Shown here piece after piece: positions 9,051 through 17,804 of a DNA stretch of 64,000 nucleotides. The stretch spans positions 2,369,501-2,433,500 of the forward strand of contig NZ_CP114902.1 in the NCBI RefSeq assembly GCF_027497235.1, given 5' to 3'. The notes below the pieces were generated by a model that made no database searches, was not told the DNA's origin, and saw only the letters and a program-made list of their open reading frames with translations. Numbering within the stretch: position 1 is the first letter of the stretch; every line of letters starts with the position of its first letter. The stretch is from Micromonospora sp. WMMD1128 (GTDB taxonomy: Bacteria; Actinomycetota; Actinomycetes; Mycobacteriales; Micromonosporaceae). Both the position numbers and the translations under genes were made by a program.

Positions 9051-9539
9051 TTACGAGGCCCCTCCGGCCGCACGCAGGCTGGTCCCGAGCGCCACGGCAA
9101 CCAGCCAGGTGACTGTGTTCACGACGGTCACCACGGTGAAGCCCGCCGCGTCCGGAAGCGCGGTCAGCCAGGTACCCACCACCACCGTGAACCCGCCCGC
9201 CGCGACGGCCGCGGCGCGCGGTCCCGGCAGCGTCCGGATCCCCGATCCGACGAGTACGGCCAGTGCGAGTGCGCTGACCGGTCCCGGCTCCTGCGGCAGG
9301 CCGGCGACCCGGGCCACCACGACGGCCACCGCCGCGACCGCGAGCCCGCCCGCCACCGGCCAGGTCCGCCGCGGCCCGCGCAGCAGCGCGAGCACCCCCG
9401 CCACCGTCCCGGCCACGCAGTCGAACAGCCAGTAGAGCCCGCCCCAACTGTCCGCGATCAGGTACGCCGTGAGCCCGAGCCCGGTGACGGAGACCAACCC
9501 GAGCATGGCGTTCATCGCCATTCGGTGTGTCGTGTTCAT
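9051..9539 (-). CDS. small integral membrane protein upstream of histidine kinase
   Basis: 162 residues with about five predicted membrane helices. The layout (VSALALAVLVGSGIRTLP, VNTVTWLVAVALGTSLRAA) closely resembles the membrane half of the adjacent kinase (MALALAVLVGSAVRALPP, MNVVAWLGAVTAGLALRLL). This suggests a duplicated sensor membrane domain without the kinase module. It is the first gene of the three-gene sensing operon. It may act as an accessory sensor subunit or be a decaying duplicate. Confidence 0.75.
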   Translation of the reverse strand: MNTTHRMAMNAMLGLVSVTGLGLTAYLIADSWGGLYWLFDCVAGTVAGVLALLRGPRRTWPVAGGLAVAAVAVVVARVAGLPQEPGPVSALALAVLVGSGIRTLPGPRAAAVAAGGFTVVVGTWLTALPDAAGFTVVTVVNTVTWLVAVALGTSLRAAGGAS

Positions 9540-9656
9540 GCCGAGGACGCTAGGAAATCGCCGCCCAACGCGAACCGGTCAAAAGTAGGGTCGTCGGCGT
9601 ACCGCCCCACGCTTTGGAGCGATGCACAGCCCGCCCGCCGTTCGCAGGATGAGCCT

Positions 9657-10544
9657 ATGCAAACACCACTCGTCCTGCACGCCGAGCGGCTGACCAAACG
9701 GTACGGCCGCCGCACCGCATTGACCGACTGCGACCTGAGAATCCCGCGCGGGCATGTCGTCGGGCTGGTCGGCCCGAACGGTGCCGGCAAGTCCACACTC
9801 CTCCAACTGGCCTGCGGCCTGATCGGACCGACCTCAGGTACGTTGTCCGTCCTCGGGTCCAGACCGGCAGCCGACGCGGCGCACCTGGCCCGGGTCGGCT
9901 TCGTCGCCCAGGACACCCCGGTGTACGCCGCGTTCACCGTCGCCGACCATCTGAAGATGGGTGCGTGGCTGAACCCGTCCTGGGACCCGGCGCTGGCCGA
10001 GCGGCGGATCGTGGAGGTCGGCCTGGACCCCGCACAGAAGGCGGGCCGGCTCTCCGGCGGCCAGCGCGCGCAGCTCGCGATGGCCATCGCCGCTGCGAAG
10101 CGACCCGAGCTGCTCATCTTCGACGAGCCCGCCGCCGCGCTGGATCCCCTGGCACGCATGGACTTCATGCGCGGCCTCGTGGAGTTCGTGGGCGAACTCG
10201 GCGCCAGTGCCGTGCTCTCGTCGCACTTGTTGAGCGACGTCGAGCAGGTCTGTGACTACCTCGTCGTGCTCTGCGCCTCGCGCATCCAGATCGCCGGTCC
10301 GGTCCGGGACCTGCTCACCGCGCACCGCCGGATCGTCGGCGATCCGGCGAAGATGCCGGCCACGATACCCGCCGGGGTCGAGGTCATCTGGGCGGAGCAC
10401 GGCCGCGCCCTGGTCCGGGGCGACGCAGCGGTACGGGCCGGGGACGCCGAGCCGGTCACGCTGGAGGAGCTGGTCCTCGCCTACATGTCGCGGGCCGCCG
10501 GAACGGGTGCCGCGCCCCGCGCGAGTGCGGCGGTGCCACGATGA
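9657..10544 (+). CDS. ABC transporter ATP-binding protein
   Basis: 295 residues from the ATG at 9657. Walker A is GPNGAGKST, the signature motif is LSGGQRAQLAMAIAAAKRP, and Walker B is LLIFDEPAAALDP followed by the SSHLLSDVEQVCD switch-His segment. It is the nucleotide-binding half of an exporter, with its permease in the next, ATGA-overlapping gene. It is transcribed divergently from the kinase operon, with 117 bases between that would hold both promoters. Confidence 0.93.
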   Translation: MQTPLVLHAERLTKRYGRRTALTDCDLRIPRGHVVGLVGPNGAGKSTLLQLACGLIGPTSGTLSVLGSRPAADAAHLARVGFVAQDTPVYAAFTVADHLKMGAWLNPSWDPALAERRIVEVGLDPAQKAGRLSGGQRAQLAMAIAAAKRPELLIFDEPAAALDPLARMDFMRGLVEFVGELGASAVLSSHLLSDVEQVCDYLVVLCASRIQIAGPVRDLLTAHRRIVGDPAKMPATIPAGVEVIWAEHGRALVRGDAAVRAGDAEPVTLEELVLAYMSRAAGTGAAPRASAAVPR

Positions 10545-11512
10545 TCAGGATGAGCCTGCGGCAGTTCCGCATCCAGGCGCTCGTCGGAGCGATCCTCTTG
10601 GTCCTGGCCGCCATCTATTTGCTCCAACTCGGCGGAGACATCCATGCCGCACGTGACACATCCCAGCTTCCGAGCCGGTACGGGCAGACGATGCTGTTCC
10701 TCGCCGCCGGCGCCGGTCTGGTACCCGCGCTCATCGGTGCGTTCTGGGGTGCGCCGCTCATCGCCCGGGAACTGGAGACCGGCACCCATCGGCTGGTGTG
10801 GAACCAAAGCGTGCCCCGCCGCCGCTGGCTCGCGGTCAAGCTGACGGTTCTCGGCCTTGCCAGCATGGCCGTAGCCGGCACACTCAGCGCCCTGCTGACC
10901 TGGGCGGCGACCCCAGTCGACCAGGTGACCGGCGACCGGTTCAGCGCACTCCTGTTCGGCGCACGCGGTGTCGCGCCCATCGGGTACGCCGTCTTCGGCT
11001 TCACCTTCGGCGCCGTCACCGGGCTTCTGGTCCGCCGCACCCTGCCGGCGATGGCGATGGTGTTCCTCGCCGTGATCGCGGTGCAGGTCGCCGTGCCGAA
11101 CCTGCTGCGACCGCACTACCTGCCCGCCGAGCGGGTCACCGTGGCGATGAGTGCCGACGCCATCAACCAGGCCCGAATGCTGGGCAGCATCACCGGCGGG
11201 CCGGTCGTCGGGGGGCTGGAGGTACCGGACGCCTGGGTCACGGACACCAGCAAGCTCTTGACACCCGACGGCCGGCAACTGTCCGACGCCGCCTTCGACG
11301 AGTGCTTCACCAACGCCCCGAAGACCGGCGCCACCGGGACGTTCGGTGACACTGCGGTATGTCTCGGCAAGCTCGACCTGCACGTGGACCTGGTCTACCA
11401 GCCCAACCGGCGATTCTGGCCCTTCCAGTGGATCGAGCTGGCGCTGTATCTCGGGCTCAGCGCGCTGCTCGCAGCGGTCGGCCTGTGGCGCATCCAACGC
11501 CGGGTCAGCTAG
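10541..11512 (+). CDS. ABC transporter permease (ABC-2 type)
   Basis: 323 residues with about six membrane helices and a large extracytoplasmic loop between residues about 190 and 290. The conserved PLIARELETGTHRLVWNQSVPRRRWLAVKL segment is typical of ABC-2 permeases partnered with HK/RR systems in actinomycetes. ATGA overlap with the ATPase gene shows coupled translation. Substrate unknown; an antimicrobial or lipid is likely from family precedent. Confidence 0.9.
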   Translation: MIRMSLRQFRIQALVGAILLVLAAIYLLQLGGDIHAARDTSQLPSRYGQTMLFLAAGAGLVPALIGAFWGAPLIARELETGTHRLVWNQSVPRRRWLAVKLTVLGLASMAVAGTLSALLTWAATPVDQVTGDRFSALLFGARGVAPIGYAVFGFTFGAVTGLLVRRTLPAMAMVFLAVIAVQVAVPNLLRPHYLPAERVTVAMSADAINQARMLGSITGGPVVGGLEVPDAWVTDTSKLLTPDGRQLSDAAFDECFTNAPKTGATGTFGDTAVCLGKLDLHVDLVYQPNRRFWPFQWIELALYLGLSALLAAVGLWRIQRRVS

Positions 11513-11552
11513 CCCGGGCTGAGTGCCGCGGACGGGGCGTGGGCTCTTCGGC

Positions 11553-12278
11553 TCACCACGGGACGGGCCCGTCGTCCTGCAGGAACGCGCCGGTCGGGCT
11601 GTCCGGCACGGTTGCCAGGTGTACGGCGATCGCGGCGCCCTGTTCAGCGGTACGCTCCAGCGACAGGCCCAGTGCGGCGGCGAAGTCCGTGGCGCATGCG
11701 CCGGGCGCCACGGCGTTGACCGTGATCCCGTCGGCGGCCAGGGCCTTGGCGTACAGCACGGTGAGCATGTTCAGTGCCGCCTTCGACGTCGGGTAGGCGA
11801 GCGCGATCTGCGACGAGCCGAAGGCACGGCCCGGGTCGGACTGCCAGGCCATCGACCCGGTGCCGCTGGAGACATTGATGACGCGGGCGCCAACCGCCTT
11901 GCGCAGCAGCGGTAGGAACGCCTCGGTGAGCCGCACCACGCCGAACAGGTTCGTGTCGAACACCGCACGCATGACCGCCAAGTCCACTTCGCCGGCGAGC
12001 TGACCCGCGGGACCGCCCGAGATGCCGGCATTGTTGACGAGCACGTCGACCCGTCCGTACCACTGCTCCACCTGAGCGACAGCGTCGCGCACCGAGCCGT
12101 CGTCGGTCACGTCGAGCGGCACCGCACGGCCGCCGAGACGTTGCGCGGTCTGCTCGCCGGAGGCGGCGTCGCGCGCCCCGACGACCACGGTCATGCCGCG
12201 CTCGGTGAGACCTTGCGCGATCGCCGCGCCGATACCCCGGTTGGCCCCGGTCACCAGGGCGATCCTTGTTGTCGACAT
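11553..12278 (-). CDS. short-chain dehydrogenase/reductase
   Basis: 241 residues, classical SDR. The TGANRGIG cofactor motif lies near residue 10, NNAG near residue 87, catalytic Ser in NVSSGTGSM and Tyr-x-x-x-Lys in YPTSKAAL. Arg after the glycine motif is compatible with NADP(H) use. It is divergent from the LysR regulator gene, with 71 bases between starts, so that regulator may control it. Confidence 0.92.
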   Translation of the reverse strand: MSTTRIALVTGANRGIGAAIAQGLTERGMTVVVGARDAASGEQTAQRLGGRAVPLDVTDDGSVRDAVAQVEQWYGRVDVLVNNAGISGGPAGQLAGEVDLAVMRAVFDTNLFGVVRLTEAFLPLLRKAVGARVINVSSGTGSMAWQSDPGRAFGSSQIALAYPTSKAALNMLTVLYAKALAADGITVNAVAPGACATDFAAALGLSLERTAEQGAAIAVHLATVPDSPTGAFLQDDGPVPW

Positions 12279-12349
12279 ACCCCTATCCGACCAGCGCGGC
12301 GAGACCGCCGTCCAAGACCGATCGGGTGGGCGCCCGATACCGTTGCGGT

Positions 12350-13204
12350 ATGGACGACGTCGAGACCCGCGAGCTGCGGTACTTCGTGGCAGTCGCCGAG
12401 GAACTGCACTTCGGCCGGGCCGCGGCCCGCCTCGGCATCGCGCAGCCTCCGCTGTCCCGCGCGATCCGGCGGCTGGAACACCGCATGGGTGTCGCGCTGC
12501 TGGAGCGCACGAGCCGCGGCAATCAACTCACCGCGGCGGGTGAGGTGCTGCTCGACGAGGCCCGCCTGGCGCTGGATGCGATATCGGCGGCGGTACGCCG
12601 ATCGCGTCGGGCCGGCGCTGCCCAGCGTTCGCTGGTACTCGCGATGAAGCCCGGCGGCGACGGGGGCCTGCTGCCGCGGATCCTGGCTGCGTACGAGTCG
12701 GAACCGGACGCGCTGCCGGTGCAGTTCGCGTTCTCGCTGGGCGAGCGGGCCGCGATGCTGCACAGCGGGCGAGCCGACGTGGGCCTGTTGCACCATCCGC
12801 AGAACGACCTACAGGGGTTGGCAAGCGAGGCGCTCAGCGTGGAGCGGCGGGTGGTTGCCCTGGCCGAGGGGCATCGGCTGGTGGCCTGTGACAGCGTGTG
12901 CCTGGCGGACCTGGCCGGCGAGACGATGCCGCAGTGGCCGGAGGCAGTCGACCGCGGCCCCGGACCGGTGGTGGGCGACGTCGGCGAGCTGATGCAGCTC
13001 GTCGCGCTGGGTCGGGTGGTGGCGATGGTGGGCGAGTCGGCGCTGGACCGGCCCCACCGCGGCGTGACGTACCGTGCGGTGCGAGACGCCCCGCCTGCGA
13101 CGCTGGTCGTGGCGTGGCCGGAGGGCAGCCGGTCACGGCACGTCGCGGCCTTCGTGCGAGCCGCCCGCGCCGCCGCGGCCGACCACGCCCACGCCCGCGC
13201 CTGA
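12350..13204 (+). CDS. LysR-family transcriptional regulator
   Basis: 284 residues. The winged helix-turn-helix is at residues about 5–65 (LRYFVAVAEELHFGRAAARLGIAQPPLSRAIRRLE), followed by a periplasmic-binding-protein-like effector domain. The start at 12350 is the ATG directly before the conserved N-terminus. It is divergently transcribed from the SDR, the usual LysR target arrangement. The inducer is unknown. Confidence 0.92.
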   Translation: MDDVETRELRYFVAVAEELHFGRAAARLGIAQPPLSRAIRRLEHRMGVALLERTSRGNQLTAAGEVLLDEARLALDAISAAVRRSRRAGAAQRSLVLAMKPGGDGGLLPRILAAYESEPDALPVQFAFSLGERAAMLHSGRADVGLLHHPQNDLQGLASEALSVERRVVALAEGHRLVACDSVCLADLAGETMPQWPEAVDRGPGPVVGDVGELMQLVALGRVVAMVGESALDRPHRGVTYRAVRDAPPATLVVAWPEGSRSRHVAAFVRAARAAAADHAHARA

Positions 13205-13247
13205 CGGTGCGTCGATTCGGCGGAACCTCAGTGGCTGCGGGTGGCCC

Positions 13248-13937
13248 CTATCGCAAGGCTTCGTCGACGAGCCAGGTCATCACGACGGTCGGCACAGGGC
13301 TCATGCCATGTCCGTCGGCTGCCAGCCGTGCGTCAAGGCCGTTGATGCATACGAGCCTTTCATGATCACTCCACCATCCGACCGAGAACCCGCTCGCCGA
13401 GTTCACCGGCTGCAGGCGCGGGTGACGGGCACGTAGGGCGGTGAGATGGGCATTGGCGTCCGGCGGCGTCTCCGTGGACTCGAGCCGCTGCTGGTGGGCA
13501 TGGTGGAGCAGGGCATCACACTCCAAGAAGTGGTCGAGTGAGGGAAACGCCGGCGCATCAACGTGCAGGTTGCCGAACCACACGGTTTCGTCGGGCCGCA
13601 CAAAGCCGCTGCGGCAACCGTCGGGCGCAGCGTCCATGACGGCGTACTCGAAGGCGACCTGCCCTGTTTCGGGATCGACTTCGAAGGCAGGATCGAAGAC
13701 GATCTCGGCACGACGGAACCGGCTGAAATAGGTCAACCCCGAGTAGCGACGCTGAATGCGCCGGAACGTGGCCAGGGCACCCTCGTCGCTGTACCCGAGC
13801 ACCGAACGCATCACATCCCGGCACTCGTCGTCACTCGGACCTGCCTCGACTGGCACCACCCGCGCGTGCGCGGTCAAGAACTTCCGCGCACGTGCGCCCA
13901 ACGGCGAAGGGGAGACGAGGATGCGTGGGTGCGACAT
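13248..13937 (-). CDS. hypothetical protein next to SMI1/KNR4 gene
   Basis: 229 residues from the ATG at 13937 (MSHPRILVSP). No signal peptide or membrane segment is visible. Notable stretches are YSGLTYFSRFRRAEIVFDP and VWFGNLHVDAPAFPSLDHFLE. I do not recognise a named family, but composition and codon use look like a real cytosolic protein. The divergent neighbour is a SUKH-type immunity-like protein, so the pair could be an immunity-gene remnant without a toxin. Confidence 0.6.
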   Translation of the reverse strand: MSHPRILVSPSPLGARARKFLTAHARVVPVEAGPSDDECRDVMRSVLGYSDEGALATFRRIQRRYSGLTYFSRFRRAEIVFDPAFEVDPETGQVAFEYAVMDAAPDGCRSGFVRPDETVWFGNLHVDAPAFPSLDHFLECDALLHHAHQQRLESTETPPDANAHLTALRARHPRLQPVNSASGFSVGWWSDHERLVCINGLDARLAADGHGMSPVPTVVMTWLVDEALR

Positions 13938-14181
13938 CAACGCATTCTCCGACACGACGTGGCACGCGCGGTCCGATCCCGAACGCCCGATTCTCGCCAA
14001 GAAGGGAGCCGTGCCGCGCCGCGCCGCTCACGGACTGTGGCCGGAGTCGACGGATTCAACCGTGAACGCGCCCGACCTGCGGCATGAGCGTGCAGAGCCA
14101 GCTCGTGTTGCTTGCCTCCCTACGCCGGGTCGTGAGCGCTGCCGTTCTCCAAGTTCCGCAGGTACGCGTCACAATGATCGC

Positions 14182-14781
14182 GTGACTGCTGATCCCCACT
14201 TGTCGGCGCGCCTCGACCGGGTAGCGGAGAAACTGGCTGTCGCAGCGAGACGGCCAGGCAAGTCAGTCATGTTCGGGGCGTCGGCTCACCGATTCGAACT
14301 GGGTCCGCCGTTGCCCCAGACCGAGGTCGCTGCATTCGAACGTGAGCACGGCGTTTCACTACCGGAGGACTACCGGGCGTTCATCACCGTGATCGGGCAC
14401 GGCGGGCCGGGCCGTTGGGGTGGTGCCGGCCCGTACTACGGCCTGCACTCTCTTCAGGACTGGGCCACCAGCCTGTGGGGCATGCCCGACTCGAACACGC
14501 TGAGCAAGCCTTTCCCCGCTGAGCCGGGACGGGTGTACTCAGATTGGCCGACTGACGTTGCGCCCGGTGACGACGACGAGCCATATACCGGGACGCTGGC
14601 GCTGAGTGATCAGGGCTGCGGCTACCTGTCCATCCTTGTGGTCAGCGGACCCGCCCGCAGCCGCGTCACCGACAATAGCGATACCTCGACCGGACCGACC
14701 TTCACCAACGATGCCGACTTCCTCGGGTGGTATGAACGCTGGCTCGACGCTGTGTTAGACGGCGCGACTTATTTCCGATGA
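14182..14781 (+). CDS. SMI1/KNR4 (SUKH) family protein
   Basis: 199 residues from a GTG at 14182; the nearby ATG at 14174 is closed by a stop after two codons. The SUKH signature LPEDYRAFITVIGHGGPGRWGGAGPYYGLHSL appears near residues 50–90, and the protein ends with the typical DFLGWYERWLDAVL. SUKH proteins commonly act as immunity proteins against polymorphic toxins, or in regulation. No toxin gene is adjacent, so it may be an orphan immunity gene. Confidence 0.8.
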   Translation: MTADPHLSARLDRVAEKLAVAARRPGKSVMFGASAHRFELGPPLPQTEVAAFEREHGVSLPEDYRAFITVIGHGGPGRWGGAGPYYGLHSLQDWATSLWGMPDSNTLSKPFPAEPGRVYSDWPTDVAPGDDDEPYTGTLALSDQGCGYLSILVVSGPARSRVTDNSDTSTGPTFTNDADFLGWYERWLDAVLDGATYFR

Positions 14782-14943
14782 TCACCTTCGCGCCCAACTC
14801 GGCCATACACACATCAATCGCCACCGTGCATCGATGACTCACCGTGACGCCCGGTCGGCGGCATGTGCGGATGCCGTTGGTGCGTGGCCAATCGTGCATG
14901 CCGCTGCTCGGGTCGTTTCTTCGTGATGTCGTCGGTTCGGTGG

Positions 14944-15543
14944 TCAGGGCTTGAACAAGCGATCGATGTGGTAGGTGAGAACGGCGAGTGCGGTTTCGCC
15001 GTCTCGTTGGCCGCCGAGCACGCTTGCACCGAGGCCGTTAGTGAGGGCGAGCAGCCCGGCGGCGGTCGTCTCTGGGTCCAGGGTGGCGTCGATCTGGCCG
15101 GCCTGCTGTGCGGCGCTGAGTTGCCCGGCGAGTAGCCGTTCGAGCTTGTCGGGGTAGGTGGCGCCGTGCCGGGTGGCGAGGTCCGGATCGGTGAAGACCA
15201 GGGTGTAGTAGCCGGTGTAGGCCCTGGTCATGTCGAGGCTCTCGGTGTCGGTGGGCAGGATTGCGGTGAGCGTGCCGTAGACGACGCTGCGGGGGGTTAC
15301 CGGGCCCCAGGCGCGGATGTGGCTCTCGACCCGCGTGGCCAACCGTTCGCCGAGATAGGCCAAGGAGCTGAGCAGTAGCTCTTCCTTGGTGTGGAAGTAG
15401 TACTGCACCAGGCGGAGGGAGACGCCGGCTTCGGCGGCCACCTCGCGCATGCTGGCGGAGTGCAGACCGCGGGCGCTGGCGATGCGCAACAGCGCCTCCC
15501 CGATCTGCCGACGGCGTATCTCGTGATCCACACGTTTGGGCAC
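14944..15543 (-). CDS. TetR-family transcriptional regulator
   Basis: 199 residues from the GTG at 15543 (VPKRVDHEIRRRQIGEALLRIA), which directly precedes the conserved helix-turn-helix (SASMREVAAEAGVSLRLVQYYFHTKEELL). An upstream extension of 18 codons is possible but would overlap the operator region more. It is divergent from an alpha/beta hydrolase gene, and the 80-base spacer contains a perfect palindrome, so it very likely represses both genes. Confidence 0.9.
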   Translation of the reverse strand: MPKRVDHEIRRRQIGEALLRIASARGLHSASMREVAAEAGVSLRLVQYYFHTKEELLLSSLAYLGERLATRVESHIRAWGPVTPRSVVYGTLTAILPTDTESLDMTRAYTGYYTLVFTDPDLATRHGATYPDKLERLLAGQLSAAQQAGQIDATLDPETTAAGLLALTNGLGASVLGGQRDGETALAVLTYHIDRLFKP

Positions 15544-15580
15544 GGTGATCCGTTTCCGGGATGGACGTCTATGGCTTTGA

Positions 15581-15596
15581 TGATACGCTCGTATCA
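15581..15596. promoter_or_regulatory. TetR-type palindromic operator
   Basis: TGATACG-CT-CGTATCA is a perfect inverted repeat with 7-base arms and a 2-base spacer, lying between the divergent TetR and hydrolase genes, 27 bases before the hydrolase ATG. The length and position are typical of autoregulatory TetR operators. Confidence 0.75.
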
Positions 15597-15623
15597 AGAA
15601 ACGTCGGATGAGGTGGCGACAGC

Positions 15624-16508
15624 ATGCCAGCTGCCGGGATCAGTAGCTTCGCCAGCGACAAGGCGCAGACGCGGTTCGCGCGGGCGTACGAGGACTTGCG
15701 TCTGCGGCGCTGGCCGGCCGATGCGGTCGCGGTCGACGTGCCGACCAGCTTCGGCGTAACCAGGGCGTACCAGACCGGCGGTGAAGGCATCCCGTTCGTG
15801 CTGCTACCGGGGGCCGGCGGCAACGCACTGTCGTGGCTCCACTACATGTCTCGGTTGGCCGCGACGCGGCCGGTGATCGCCATCGACCCGGTCGGCGAGC
15901 CCGGACGCTCGGTGCAGGAAAAACCGCTGTACAACGGCCGCGACTGGGCCGACTGGCTGGACGGGGCCCTCACCGCACTGGGAGTCGAGCGCGCTCATCT
16001 AGTCGGCGTCTCCTACGGCGGCTGGATCGCCTTGCAGTACAACCTGCACCTGCCTGGCCGTGCCGAAACGATCACCCTGCTCGACCCCGCCGGCTTCGGC
16101 CGTGTCAGCGGTCGCTTCCTCGCCTGGATCATGCTGGGCGGGCTGGCCGCATTCAGCCCCGCGCCGTTCCGCCGCCTCGCAGCGCGCGTCCTGCGGAACG
16201 CAACTCTGCTCGAGGACGACCTGATGCGACTGCTGCGAGCCAGCACCGCCTTCCGTCGCCGCCATCTCAATCCCCCCGAGCTCACCGACGAAGAGTTGGG
16301 CAGGGTGACCGCCCCGACCCTGGCACTGCTCGGCGAAAGAAGCCAGATGTACGACGCCCAGTCGGTGGCCACCCGGATCCGGGCGCAGATCCCCGGCGCA
16401 CGCGCCGAGACCGTCCCCGAAGCCGGCCACGACCTTCCCGTCCGCTGCCCCGACCTCGTCAGCGACCGGACCATCCAGTTCACCGCCGCGACCGAAACGC
16501 GAGGATGA
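15624..16508 (+). CDS. alpha/beta hydrolase
   Basis: 294 residues. The nucleophile elbow is GVSYGG (Ser near residue 131), the oxyanion region is LLPGAGGNALSW, the acid lies after APTLALLGERSQMYD, and the catalytic His is in EAGHDLPVRCP near the C-terminus. A GAGG ribosome binding site precedes the ATG. It is likely repressed by the divergent TetR protein and probably acts on an ester or lactone recognised by that regulator. No signal peptide is seen, so it is cytosolic. Confidence 0.88.
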   Translation: MPAAGISSFASDKAQTRFARAYEDLRLRRWPADAVAVDVPTSFGVTRAYQTGGEGIPFVLLPGAGGNALSWLHYMSRLAATRPVIAIDPVGEPGRSVQEKPLYNGRDWADWLDGALTALGVERAHLVGVSYGGWIALQYNLHLPGRAETITLLDPAGFGRVSGRFLAWIMLGGLAAFSPAPFRRLAARVLRNATLLEDDLMRLLRASTAFRRRHLNPPELTDEELGRVTAPTLALLGERSQMYDAQSVATRIRAQIPGARAETVPEAGHDLPVRCPDLVSDRTIQFTAATETRG

Positions 16509-16600
16509 GAAACATCCGCTCATCGGCATGACAGTGGCTGCCACGGACTCGGCGCGCGTCACACGGTCGACCAGCGTGCCCAGGACGTCGCCGCCGAGGT

Positions 16601-16720
16601 GTGTCGGCCTGGCCCGGGCGGGGCGGCCTCCACCACCACTTCGCCGCCAAGCAGGAGCTGGCCGTCGCCGCGATCCGACTCGACGCCTGCCCGGCAGAAT
16701 CGCGGGCGATGGCGTACACC
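16601..16720 (+). pseudogene. TetR-family helix-turn-helix remnant
   Basis: One plus-strand frame reads GGLHHHFAAKQELAVAAIRLDACP, matching the end of a TetR DNA-binding domain (compare the common GALYFHFxSKEELAxAV pattern of gamma-butyrolactone receptors). Neither the preceding helix 2 nor a ligand domain continues in any frame, so only a decayed fragment remains. Confidence 0.5.
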
Positions 16721-16783
16721 TCGTCGAGCGTGACGAGCACGTCCATCCGGCGGTTCTGGACGGCGGCGACTCGTACCAAAAGT

Positions 16784-17182
16784 CTATTGGCGACGGTGCG
16801 GTCCCGCGGCCATCCGGATGGCCTTCCACACGCGCCCATACCAAGGCGGACGGCGCGGGTGGAGGTAGATCCTGATGTCGCTCAACGCGCCGGTCGCGCC
16901 GACGCGGCGTAGCTCGGGAACCACCCGGTCCTCGTCCAGCCGGCCATGGACCCGCGCCAGGTGTCCCAGGCACGTCGCGGCAAGCAGCCTCACCTGTCTG
17001 TCCTCGTGATCGAGCAGGCCAAGATAGAGTTCCTGAAGCTCCTGCCAGTCTCCATCGCCATGCAGGACCGCGCCGACCATGGCGTCCAGGGCACGGGAAA
17101 GCTCACCGCAGTCGAGCGCCGCACGTACCTCGCCCGGTGCTGCCGGCGGGGGGTTGCGGAAGACGTGGTGCTGATGGCTCAT
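16784..17182 (-). CDS. small HEAT-repeat-like protein
   Basis: 132 residues from the ATG at 17182, with AAGG nine bases upstream. Helical segments such as LQELYLGLLDHEDRQVRLLAATCLGHLARVHGR resemble HEAT repeats, and LGALSDIR-type endings are common in actinobacterial proteins found near polymorphic toxin systems. No enzyme motif, signal peptide or membrane helix is seen. Function unknown; an immunity or scaffold role is only a guess. Confidence 0.6.
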   Translation of the reverse strand: MSHQHHVFRNPPPAAPGEVRAALDCGELSRALDAMVGAVLHGDGDWQELQELYLGLLDHEDRQVRLLAATCLGHLARVHGRLDEDRVVPELRRVGATGALSDIRIYLHPRRPPWYGRVWKAIRMAAGPHRRQ

Positions 17183-17246
17183 GGACCGCATCCTTGCTCA
17201 CCGGTACGGTTCCGTCGAATTGTCCGTGCCGTGCGGCTCGACGCCG

Positions 17247-17714
17247 TCAGGTGATGAGGTGGCCGGTGGCCCGCAGCAGCGCGCGGGCGAACCGGTTGAG
17301 ATCCACGCCGGGTAGCTGCGTCGGGGTGAACCAGCCCAGCTCGCTGATCTCGTCGTGGTCGGGCGTCGGGGTCCCGTCCGTGTGGCCGGCCCGGTAGACG
17401 GCGGTGACGTAGGCGACGCGGTCGCCGTTGGGATAGGTCACCTCGTAGTCGGCGCCGCCGAGCACGTCCAGCAGTCGCGGCGTGCCGATCTGGATGCCGG
17501 TTTCCTCGCGGATCTCCCGGATGGCCGCCTGGGCCGGTGACTCGCCGACGTCGACCGCGCCGCCGGGCACCGCCCACCCGTCCGAGCTGCCGGCGTGACG
17601 CACCAGCAGGAGCCGGGCGTGGTCGTCGACGACGAGGACCGACACCGACGGGAGCTGGATCAACTCGTGGCCGAGAATGGTCCGCAGCCGGGCGAGATGG
17701 GACGACATGGCCAT
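17247..17714 (-). CDS. Nudix hydrolase
   Basis: 155 residues. The Nudix box GGAVDVGESPAQAAIREIREETGI fits GX5EX7REUXEEXGU, so metal-binding glutamates are intact. The N-terminal extension of about 20 residues (LARLRTILGHELIQLPS) is usual in this actinobacterial subgroup. The substrate, a nucleoside diphosphate derivative, cannot be specified. It stands alone between small genes. Confidence 0.92.
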   Translation of the reverse strand: MAMSSHLARLRTILGHELIQLPSVSVLVVDDHARLLLVRHAGSSDGWAVPGGAVDVGESPAQAAIREIREETGIQIGTPRLLDVLGGADYEVTYPNGDRVAYVTAVYRAGHTDGTPTPDHDEISELGWFTPTQLPGVDLNRFARALLRATGHLIT

Positions 17715-17804
17715 CAGGGCACGGTAGCCGCCGACAGGACGTGCTCAACGAGGCAGTTCGGTGCCGGGCCGCGTCCAGACGTCGGCACGATCGCGCCTAC
17801 CTGG

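Noticed and set aside
7886..9100. Histidine kinase start at 9100
   Set aside because: It would overlap the upstream membrane gene by about 50 bases and add a sequence unlike kinase N-termini; the GTG at 9040 fits better.
14782..14943. Possible regulatory RNA or terminator between SMI1 and TetR genes
   Set aside because: No stable hairpin or conserved element could be seen by eye.
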